41,590 bases of DNA, from assembly GCA_016284235.1 (NCBI GenBank), contig JAEEOK010000030.1:1-41590 (forward strand), written 5' to 3'. The notes beneath the pieces are model-generated. The model did not search any database. It was not told where the DNA came from and saw only the letters and a list, made by a program, of their open reading frames with translations. Positions 1 to 6,652 of this stretch are shown here, one piece after another; the first letter of the stretch is position 1, and each line of letters starts with the position of its first letter. Source of the DNA: Succinivibrionaceae bacterium (GTDB taxonomy: Bacteria; Pseudomonadota; Gammaproteobacteria; Enterobacterales; Succinivibrionaceae). The position numbers and the translations under genes were made by a program.

Positions 1-10
1 AATTAAAAAA

Positions 11-273
11 GCTATGTTGTAAAGATGTATTGATACAAATTACAACATTTATAAGCTCATTCGTTTAGAAGCTTGAAATAATTCCCCGTTTCTAAATGAG
101 ATTCTTAAATGATTCGCCACATCCGCTACTTCCAGTTTTGCTGTTTCACAGCTAAACGTAGGAATTACTTTTATCTCCATAAACATGTCGGAAATAGTTT
201 TATATTTGCTTTGTGTAAATTATTATTACATATATTTATATAAAATATATCAATACATCCTTACAACAAAGCC
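11..273. repeat. Possible small inverted-repeat (MITE-like) element
   Basis: The segment at 11-42 reappears inverted at about 241-273. The core shared by both arms is GTTGTAAxGATGTATTGATA, with about 27 of 32 positions matching by eye. The roughly 200 bp between the arms is AT-rich and shows no convincing reading frame. The left arm is also internally symmetric (ATGTTGTAA at 14-22 pairs with TTACAACAT at 40-48). A short non-coding segment with inverted ends suggests a miniature transposable element. No target-site duplication could be recognised, so this is tentative. Confidence 0.35.
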
Positions 274-341
274 AAGATTTTTTTAAAGAGATAAACAGGC
301 AGCTGCAGAATAATGGCTGAAGCAATCAGTTGCTAACTGCC

Positions 342-416
342 GTCCGCTCAAAAACAACAAACCGGGAAACTCTGCGCTGCAGGCATTTCCCGGTACAGAT
401 AACCAGGTGAGCGGAC
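342..416 (-). terminator. Nested hairpin terminator after nifS
   Basis: An inner 9-bp stem (361-369 with 386-394, ACCGGGAAA/TTTCCCGGT) reads on the minus strand as a hairpin followed by TTGTTGTTTTTGAG. This is a plausible rho-independent terminator just past the nifS stop. A second perfect 9-bp stem (342-350 with 408-416, GTCCGCTCA/TGAGCGGAC) encloses the first. Confidence 0.65.
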
Positions 417-436
417 CGACCGTCCCCCACATTACA

Positions 437-1648
437 TTACGAACCCAGCGTTCCCTTAAAATCAGGATTGAAGGCCGGTGCACCTTCAGCAACCTGCTTC
501 CAGTACGGACTTATAGATCTCAGCTCTGCAATGATACCCGGTACCTTTGATATTACATAATCTATCTCTTCCTCCGTAGTATAACGCGAAAGAGAAAATC
601 TTATGGTTCCGTGAGCTGCAGTAAACGGTATCTTCATGGACATCATGACATGAGAAGGCTCCAGAGAACCTGATGTACATGCACTGCCCGATGACGCCGC
701 AATTCCTTCATGATTAAGCTTGAGAAGAATACCCTCACCTTCAACATACTCAAATGCAATATTGCAGGTATTGGGAGTACGGCTGTCAGGATCACCGGTA
801 ACAAACGCATGGGTAACCTGAGACAGAATCCCCTGCTCGAGTTTGTCTCTGAGACGTGCCGTCTCATTGAGAACATGATCCATATGCTCCATCGCAAGCT
901 CGCAGGCCTTGCCCAGAGCCACAATTGAAGCGGTATTTTCAGTTCCGGCCCTGCGACCTCTCTCCTGGTGACCGCCTCTCATAAAGTTACGGAATTTTGT
1001 GCCGAATCTGACATAAAGCACGCCCACACCCTTTGGAGCATGAATTTTATGTCCTGAAAACGAAAGCATGTCAATATCAGTATTTTTTACATCAATCGGC
1101 AGTTTTCCCAGTGCCTGAACAGCATCGGTATGAAACAGAACTCCCTTTTCATGAGCAAGCCGGGCCAGTTCTTCAACCGGAAAAACTGTTCCTGTTTCAT
1201 TGTTCGCCCACATGATTGATACAAGAGCTACTCTGTCGGATAGCACTGAACGGTAAAAATCCATATCAAGCTGACCCCTGGAATTCACCGGAACCCTGTG
1301 AACCTTGTAACCGTGCTCCTCAAGAAAAGCACACGGCTGAAGAATGGCGGGATGCTCCACAACAGAGGTGATTATCTCCTTTCTCTCGGGAAATGCCTGA
1401 AGAGCAGAATAAATGGCAGTATTATCCGACTCTGTTGCACAGGATGTGAAAATTATTTCAGAATCCTTCTGTGCACCGATAAGGGCTGCAACCCTGCTCC
1501 TGGCCCTGCTCAGAGCTTCACTGACAGGAACCCCGAAATCATGCATTGATGATGGATTACCGTAATTCTCAGTCAGAAACGGCATCATCTCATCCAGTGC
1601 TTCAGGAGCAATTTTTGTTGTGGCATTATTATCCAGGTAAACTTTCAT
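437..1648 (-). CDS. nifS: NifS-type cysteine desulfurase
   Basis: PLP-dependent cysteine desulfurase that removes sulfur from cysteine and passes it as persulfide to the scaffold protein for Fe-S cluster assembly in the cytoplasm. The protein is 403 residues from the ATG at 1648. It opens with the family-typical MKVYLDNNATTK, has the PLP-lysine motif SGHKIHAPKG (Lys about 201), the HTDAVQ motif, and the mobile-loop catalytic cysteine in SSGSACTSG (Cys about 324). A longer reading with a TTG start at 1663 is possible, but ATG 1648 gives the conserved N-terminus. It lies 112 nt downstream of nifU on the same strand and is probably co-transcribed. Sequence features fit the NIF group better than IscS, consistent with its NifU partner. 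Confidence 0.93.
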   Translation of the reverse strand: MKVYLDNNATTKIAPEALDEMMPFLTENYGNPSSMHDFGVPVSEALSRARSRVAALIGAQKDSEIIFTSCATESDNTAIYSALQAFPERKEIITSVVEHPAILQPCAFLEEHGYKVHRVPVNSRGQLDMDFYRSVLSDRVALVSIMWANNETGTVFPVEELARLAHEKGVLFHTDAVQALGKLPIDVKNTDIDMLSFSGHKIHAPKGVGVLYVRFGTKFRNFMRGGHQERGRRAGTENTASIVALGKACELAMEHMDHVLNETARLRDKLEQGILSQVTHAFVTGDPDSRTPNTCNIAFEYVEGEGILLKLNHEGIAASSGSACTSGSLEPSHVMMSMKIPFTAAHGTIRFSLSRYTTEEEIDYVISKVPGIIAELRSISPYWKQVAEGAPAFNPDFKGTLGS

Positions 1649-1760
1649 TTGAAATATTCTCAAAAAAATTTAATTCTAAACCGGCAGCGGTCTGAAATAT
1701 CAAAGATACAGCGTGATCCCTGACCTCCTCATATGCCGACCCTGACCGTTTCTGTATTTT

Positions 1761-2804
1761 TTACAGCGAATCATACTCTGCAAAGGCAGGATTGTTCAGA
1801 TTTACGATCATAGCTTTCAACCCGATCCTTTCCTCGATAAGATCAGCGATAAAGGAAAGAGTCATATCCTCCATCATGCAGCCCTGACACTGACCGGTCA
1901 GACGGACGTCAATCCGGGTGAAATCAACATGTACAAGTTCTATATCGCCGCCGTCTCCCTGAAGACCTGGTCTTATTTCCTCAATGATCTTCATTACAGG
2001 CTCCCAGAGAAGATGCGTCGTGTTCGGAGCAGGTTCCTGTGTTTTCTGATCCTCCTCTGCACTCTTTGCTGTTTTTCCCTTGTACTCAGACTTCATGAAA
2101 AACGGCTGAGCTTCATCCGCCGGTCTGTTTTCCGAAGCCTTCTTCATCTCCTCTTCATGATCATGGGTGCAGGAATTTTTCTCGGCAGCCCTCTTCACGG
2201 CGGCCATATCCGTAGTTACATATTTTCCTGCGTACTCGCCCTTCTTGACACCTTCAAGGATCTTTTCAATTTTTTCATGACATGATCCGCAGGCTCCGCC
2301 GGCCTTGGTGTAGTTGATGACATCCTGAACCGTGGTAAGATTGTTTTCAGTTACCTCTTTTACAATCTTTGCCTCGTCAATACCGAAGCATTTGCAGATC
2401 AGAGGTGATTCAATATGATTGTCCTCTGGCTTGATACCACGGTAGTTGGCAATGGCGGCATCAAGCGCCTCCCTGCCCATGACCGAGCAGTGCATTTTTT
2501 CCGGAGGAAGTCCGTCAAGATAATCTGCTATTTCCTTGTTTGTAACCTTCGCAGCCTCATCAAGCGTTTTACCGATAATCATTTCAGTAAGAGCAGATGA
2601 TGAAGCGATGGCACTGCCGCATCCGAATGTCTGAAAACCGGCATCTTCTATAATCTCGGTTTCAGGATTCACCTTAAGCTGCAGTCTGAGAGCATCGCCG
2701 CAGGTGATTGAACCGACATCGCCGGTTGCATTTGCGTCCTTCAGTTCCTTGGCGTTGCGAGGATTGAAAAAATGATCTTTAACCTTGTCTGAATAATCCC
2801 ACAT
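1761..2804 (-). CDS. nifU: NifU-type Fe-S cluster scaffold protein
   Basis: Three-domain Fe-S scaffold that works with the NifS cysteine desulfurase. The start ATG at 2804 has GGAG 6 nt upstream and gives the family N-terminus [18 protein letters not shown]; the frame stays open 12 codons further. In order (347 residues): an IscU-like domain with Cys about 35, 62 and 106; a central Bfd-like [2Fe-2S] domain with CKC (137/139) and CGSC (172/175); a long low-complexity linker (about 187-263) containing CTHDHEEE; and a C-terminal Nfu domain with CQGC (306/309). The protein is somewhat longer than classical NifU because of the linker. No nif structural genes are nearby, so a general housekeeping role in an anaerobe is inferred. 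Confidence 0.94.
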   Translation of the reverse strand: MWDYSDKVKDHFFNPRNAKELKDANATGDVGSITCGDALRLQLKVNPETEIIEDAGFQTFGCGSAIASSSALTEMIIGKTLDEAAKVTNKEIADYLDGLPPEKMHCSVMGREALDAAIANYRGIKPEDNHIESPLICKCFGIDEAKIVKEVTENNLTTVQDVINYTKAGGACGSCHEKIEKILEGVKKGEYAGKYVTTDMAAVKRAAEKNSCTHDHEEEMKKASENRPADEAQPFFMKSEYKGKTAKSAEEDQKTQEPAPNTTHLLWEPVMKIIEEIRPGLQGDGGDIELVHVDFTRIDVRLTGQCQGCMMEDMTLSFIADLIEERIGLKAMIVNLNNPAFAEYDSL

Positions 2805-3142
2805 AGAAACTCCATGTTCAAATCTGCATACTTTATACATTAATCTGCCGCAATTATAACATACCGATCAACTTCACTGTTCAGAAGAAAAATATATTGA
2901 ACAAAAAAGAAGCAGGAGTAATCATTATCTGCGGAAAAACGAAATTCTCCGTCTTTTAAAGAACCGGATCTTTACGGGACAGAAACTGCAGGCAGTTGAA
3001 ACAGGCAGGCGGACAAAAATCAGGAACATCTGCAGAGCCCGCTTTTCCGGGGATTTTTACATCACGTGAAAGCAGATCCGGCATTTCACGCAGCAAAACG
3101 TTTCTTCAGAAAAGCATACTGATATTCCATACTTAAGGCACA
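2805..3142. other. Intergenic, nifU upstream region
   Basis: About 340 bp without a supported gene. It must contain the nifU promoter on the minus strand. I see no clear IscR- or Fur-like operator and no RNA gene. It ends at the terminator of the neighbouring small exported protein gene. Confidence 0.5.
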
Positions 3143-3169
3143 AAAAAAGAGGGTTCTCCCCTCTTTTTT
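3143..3169 (-). terminator. Rho-independent terminator
   Basis: GAGGG (3149-3153) pairs with CCCTC (3159-3163). The stem is extended by six A/T pairs and gives a T-run on both strands. It lies just past the stop of the small exported protein gene (3198-3524, minus strand) and could act bidirectionally. Confidence 0.85.
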
Positions 3170-3197
3170 GAACAGTCAAATAAAAAAATCTTTTTAA

Positions 3198-3524
3198 TTA
3201 CTTGTACTGTGACTTGCCTGCGCCGTTGAGCTGGATAACAGTTGCATTGCCAGGAAATTCATAATAATCCTCGTAACCGCCTTCTGTTGACTCAACGCGA
3301 AGATCGAACTTGTCGTACTTGACTTCAACTTCAATGTGCATTGTTTCGCCAGGATTTACAACAGAACCTTCAATAACATTCTCTTCCCAGTCCTCAACAG
3401 CATTATCGCTGAGGTAAATGGCACTTATGGTTGAAGTGGTATTGTTGATGATATCAAGATCTGCATTGGCTGCAAAAGCAAAAAGTGAAAGAACCGAACC
3501 TGCAATTAAACTAGTAACTTTCAT
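3198..3524 (-). CDS. Small exported protein of unknown function
   Basis: A 108-residue protein with a clear Sec signal peptide (hydrophobic stretch ending FAFAANA, cleavage near residue 21). The mature part of about 87 residues is acidic. It carries the pattern I-N-N-T...I-x-x-I-Y-L-S, then DWEEN, then PGE, then F-D-L-R-V, suggesting a small all-beta domain. The pattern resembles a widespread uncharacterised family of small periplasmic proteins, but I cannot name a function. A GGAG ribosome-binding site precedes the ATG, and a strong terminator follows, so it is a single-gene unit. There are no cysteines in the mature part. Confidence 0.75.
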   Translation of the reverse strand: MKVTSLIAGSVLSLFAFAANADLDIINNTTSTISAIYLSDNAVEDWEENVIEGSVVNPGETMHIEVEVKYDKFDLRVESTEGGYEDYYEFPGNATVIQLNGAGKSQYK

Positions 3525-3716
3525 TTAAAATCTCCAAATATCCATAGTCTAACTGATACATAATCCTCCAACCGGGAAGCGAAGGATCCCCACCGTGATA
3601 CACAGAAAACACATTGTTTCCATATTTTCGGATCGGACGGCACCTATCCGGAAATGAACAACCGCGTTTGTGATCCATAAAGTATTTTTATCAAAAATCC
3701 GGCTTACAGTCAAGAA

Positions 3717-3732
3717 ACCGGAAACAGCCGGT
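3717..3732 (-). terminator. Weak terminator after the Lrp-family gene
   Basis: ACCGG (3717-3721) pairs with CCGGT (3728-3732) around a 6-nt loop, immediately past the stop of the regulator gene on the minus strand. It is followed there by TTCTTGACT. The stem is short and the T-tract poor. Confidence 0.3.
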
Positions 3733-3735
3733 AAA

Positions 3736-4218
3736 TCAGTATTTTCCCCTGTTCGAAAGAGCCTGTTCTGAAAGTTCCGGATCCACACCCCTCGGCTCCA
3801 CCGCTGTTGAAAAAACAATAAGAGTATTGGTAACACCAAACTGCTTCTGGAGAAATCCGATAAATCCGTCAAGCTCCATCGTTGTCTTAAATGCAACCTT
3901 GATCAGCATGGAGTAGCTGCCCGTAACGCAGTTGCATTCAAGAACGTTGGGACATGTCTCTATGTACTGATAGAAACCAGGCTTGCCTGTAGGAGGCACT
4001 TCAAGATTGATGAAAGCGGTAATATTAAATCCAAGCTTGTACTGATCAATCACGACGGAATATCCCTTGATCACCCCTGTATTCTGAAGCTTTTCAATTC
4101 TGGATGAAACTGCAGGAGTGGACAGTTCCACCTTTTCTGCCAGATATTTAAGTGAATATCTGGCATTTTCCTGAAGAAGTTTAATTAACTTAATATCAGT
4201 AGTATCAAGCTGTTCCAT
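3736..4218 (-). CDS. Lrp/AsnC family transcriptional regulator
   Basis: A 160-residue DNA-binding regulator. The N-terminal winged-helix AsnC domain (about 4-60, LDTTDIKLIKLLQENARYSL... followed by STPAVSSRIEKL) is followed by the ligand-binding RAM/ACT-like domain (about 70-150), including the G-S-Y-S-M-L-I-K strand typical of the family. Members usually sense amino acids and form dimers to octamers. It is transcribed alone on the minus strand, with about 410 bp of upstream DNA. Which amino acid or operon it controls cannot be told from the sequence. The C-terminal extension after the RAM domain is short (about 15 residues). Confidence 0.9.
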   Translation of the reverse strand: MEQLDTTDIKLIKLLQENARYSLKYLAEKVELSTPAVSSRIEKLQNTGVIKGYSVVIDQYKLGFNITAFINLEVPPTGKPGFYQYIETCPNVLECNCVTGSYSMLIKVAFKTTMELDGFIGFLQKQFGVTNTLIVFSTAVEPRGVDPELSEQALSNRGKY

Positions 4219-4631
4219 ACGCTTTTACCAATCTATAAAAAATCACAACACCGGGTATCCTGAAACTCCGTCACGATATTCACACCTGCAGCGGATTTCG
4301 CAACTGCCGCAACTTCCGGATGTCCATATCCCGCAGGTTAAAACGGTTCACCTGCATACAAATAAGCAGCAAAAAAAAACAGCATCATCTTTACGCCCAG
4401 ACATGCAAAACAGTCTGAACAAATTCTGCCGATCAGTATTAACTGACTGTGTATTTTACTCCTTGAAATCCAAAAATTAAATTCAAAAAAGCACAAAAGG
4501 AAAATCAGCATGCCGAACCGGACATTCCGGCTTCATATTTTCCGGACACAGTTAAACACCGGCTGATCATGATATAATGCTGTCCTGAATGCAGAAACCG
4601 GCATATTTCACCGAATCGTCAGGAATTTACC
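4219..4631. other. Divergent intergenic region
   Basis: About 410 bp between the divergent Lrp-family regulator and dnaT. It holds the dnaT promoter (4570-4578). I see no reading frame, RNA gene or clear repeat. An A-run sits at about 4371-4380. Confidence 0.55.
4570..4578 (+). promoter_or_regulatory. Extended -10 promoter for dnaT
   Basis: TGATATAAT is a perfect extended -10 element (TGn followed by TATAAT at 4573-4578), about 54 bp upstream of the dnaT ATG. No good -35 is visible (TTAAAC at 4552 is too close), which is tolerable for an extended -10 promoter. Confidence 0.55.
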
Positions 4632-5234
4632 ATGAACCAGCGTGAACTAGACAGTCTGAACAACCGCTTCATCAGTCATGAAGCACGCTCTCTTTATGTC
4701 TTTGAAATCCGGCCGAATGCCGATGCGTCATTTTTTTATACAATAGACTACAACCGACTGACGGAAGCTCTGACCATACTCGGTCATGACGGAAAGCCGT
4801 TTTTTATCCCTTCCGCCGAACAGATTAACAGCTACATCACGGATCTCATAAATATCGGAATGATGGAGCTTGCCCCGGGATCAGTAAGAAAATATGAAGA
4901 CTACCACGGTCTGACGGTCAGACTGACTGTCGCACAGAAGGCGGATCTCGGCTCTTCGCTGACAAATCTTTCAGGAGAAATCACCGGCATGAGCGAGGAC
5001 TGGACACCGTCACCGGATTTCGTAAAAATGGCACGCATCGGAATGCTTATAGACGCCACATATACAAGCGGAGAACTGTCAGATTTTCGCAGCTACTGGA
5101 TGGTACGTCCAAATGCAAGACACACGGCATCCCAGTGGGATCAGAAATTTGTAAGCTATCTCAAGAGACGCCATTCAATGGAATCGGACAGGGTAACAGT
5201 CTATCGCGAGAAGATCGGTCTGCAGAGAAAGTAG
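4632..5234 (+). CDS. dnaT: DnaT-like primosomal protein
   Basis: A 200-residue protein whose C-terminal part (about 118-188) matches the DnaT/DnaB-binding domain: DWTPSPDFVKMARIGM, then FRSYWMVRP, then a tryptophan-glutamine-type helix (SQWDQKFVSYLKRR). DnaT helps PriA/PriB recruit the helicase-loader complex during replication restart. The N-terminal 100 residues look like a winged-helix replication-protein domain and diverge from E. coli DnaT. The ATG at 4632 has AGGA 7 nt upstream. The helicase-loader gene dnaC lies downstream in the same direction but is separated by 340 bp with a probable terminator, so the pair is not tightly coupled. Assignment rests on the C-terminal motif and the neighbour. 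Confidence 0.78.
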   Translation: MNQRELDSLNNRFISHEARSLYVFEIRPNADASFFYTIDYNRLTEALTILGHDGKPFFIPSAEQINSYITDLINIGMMELAPGSVRKYEDYHGLTVRLTVAQKADLGSSLTNLSGEITGMSEDWTPSPDFVKMARIGMLIDATYTSGELSDFRSYWMVRPNARHTASQWDQKFVSYLKRRHSMESDRVTVYREKIGLQRK

Positions 5235-5574
5235 GAGGTCCGGCAGAACGACTCGAAAAACGGTCTGAACACTGTCGAAAGAAGCAGGCTGGATCAGTCT
5301 GTGCATACGGGTTCTCAGACATGCTCAAAGTGCGTAGTGTCAAAGAATTCACATTTTAGATTGTCATATCAAGATAAAATTAAACTTGAGAACCTTTTTT
5401 TATTCGAAAAGAAAAATATTCCGACAGATGACGGAGAAATTAATCCGCAGGATGTGCTCTAAGAAGAATTCACCGGCGGGAAAAAAACTGATTCGGAATG
5501 TCCCTCATAAAAAAAAGCGACATTCCGGATCGTTTCGGATTTTTTTGATCACCACTTGAGATCAGCGAAAAGAA
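5235..5574. other. Intergenic between dnaT and dnaC
   Basis: About 340 bp. Short frames at 5135-5359 and 5161-5352 are not supported. It contains a terminator-like hairpin (5494-5545) and presumably the dnaC promoter. Confidence 0.5.
5494..5547 (+). terminator. Terminator between dnaT and dnaC
   Basis: CGGAATGTC (5494-5502) pairs perfectly with GACATTCCG (5519-5527). After a short spacer comes a run of seven Ts (5541-5547). The long A-rich loop and the spacer make it an imperfect rho-independent terminator, probably for dnaT. Confidence 0.5.
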
Positions 5575-6609
5575 ATGGAAATGAATAAAGACAGCATACT
5601 CGGCAGACAGCTTAACATTGATATAAACGGATTTAGCGATTCCGGCCGGAAAGACCAGGGAAACCGGATAATTGAACGCATTCTTTCAATGGCTGATACA
5701 TCAGGCTGTAAACATGTGGATTATGAGTCTCTAAAACGTCATAACGACGCCGAAGCCAACCGGCGCAACACCATCCTGCGCAATGAGACTCTTTTGAAAA
5801 ACCCCATGATGCTTCAGGTTGATCTGAATCAGAGATGGACATTTGAAACCATGATACAGAATGATCCAGCCACCAGGGAGCACCGGCAGAAGGCATGGGA
5901 TTTTATAAACTCGGTAATGGAGTATTCAGAGGAGAGGGATGCAGCAAATCTCCTGATCCTCGGTGCCTCGGGCAGCGGAAAATCACATCTTGCCGGGGCC
6001 ATAGCTCATGAACTTCTTCTCAGACGTGAAAATGTCATCTACCGCAGTTTCCCGCAGCTCATGTTTGAACTTCTGGATAATTCCAGCGAATCCGGAGCCA
6101 GACACCAGATAGAAATGATGATAAGCGAGAAAACAAGGGTTCTGATACTCGATGACATAGTTCTGCACAAGAAAAAACTTACGGATTTCAGAGCGGAAAG
6201 GCTGTCGAACATTATAAGGTGCAGGCATAACGCCAATGTGAGCACAATTCTTACTGCAAACTGCAACAAGGAATATCTGCCGGATATGGTGGGGGACTGG
6301 TGCATGAGCTCCATTATCGAACTCAGGCCTGTAATCATAGATTTGAAGAATGCATCCTACGGCAGAACTTTAGGCAGTTACGATCTGCTCCGCAACGTAT
6401 CATCACCGGAATCTGCTGAAAATGAAACATCCTACAGCAAAAGAGATCTTGAATACCGCGGCAGCGTAGAAAATGAAGCGAAAGCAGAGACGGAATACAC
6501 CGTCACGGATGACAGCGAAGCAGAATATGAGGACGGAGTATCCCCGCACAGACACCGGGACGGAGATTTCAACCGCAATGATACGGATTTTTCAGGATTC
6601 GGGTACTGA
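5575..6609 (+). CDS. dnaC: DnaC-like helicase-loader ATPase
   Basis: AAA+ ATPase of the DnaC/IstB type that loads the replicative helicase DnaB onto DNA. Visible motifs over 344 residues: Walker A GASGSGKS (130-137), Walker B LILDD (about 190-194), and a sensor-1-like strand STILTANCN (223-231). The N-terminal part (1-90) would hold the DnaB-binding region. The last 75 or so residues form an acidic, disordered-looking tail (EAKAETEYTVTDDSEAEYED and on) absent from classical DnaC (about 245 residues). The start could be ATG 5575 or ATG 5581; neither has a strong ribosome-binding site. DnaT upstream supports a primosome role over an IS-encoded IstB, and no transposase is adjacent. Confidence 0.8.
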   Translation: MEMNKDSILGRQLNIDINGFSDSGRKDQGNRIIERILSMADTSGCKHVDYESLKRHNDAEANRRNTILRNETLLKNPMMLQVDLNQRWTFETMIQNDPATREHRQKAWDFINSVMEYSEERDAANLLILGASGSGKSHLAGAIAHELLLRRENVIYRSFPQLMFELLDNSSESGARHQIEMMISEKTRVLILDDIVLHKKKLTDFRAERLSNIIRCRHNANVSTILTANCNKEYLPDMVGDWCMSSIIELRPVIIDLKNASYGRTLGSYDLLRNVSSPESAENETSYSKRDLEYRGSVENEAKAETEYTVTDDSEAEYEDGVSPHRHRDGDFNRNDTDFSGFGY

Positions 6610-6652
6610 AGCGCAGGATATGAACAGAATACCGGAAGGGGTTTGATCTCTC

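Larger units (their letters stand above)
1..436. other. Non-coding flank
   Basis: No supported gene. It holds the possible small inverted-repeat element (11-273) and the terminator hairpins downstream of nifS (342-416). Positions 220-260 are very AT-rich. A short minus-strand reading frame at 283-492 overlaps the nifS 3' end and is not supported. Confidence 0.6.

Noticed and set aside
437-2804. Part of a nitrogen-fixation cluster
   Set aside because: Flanking genes are an exported protein and an Lrp-type regulator; no nifHDK, nifB or nifV in the window.
5575-6609. IstB transposition helper of an IS21-type element
   Set aside because: No istA gene or IS ends nearby, and a DnaT-like gene lies directly upstream.
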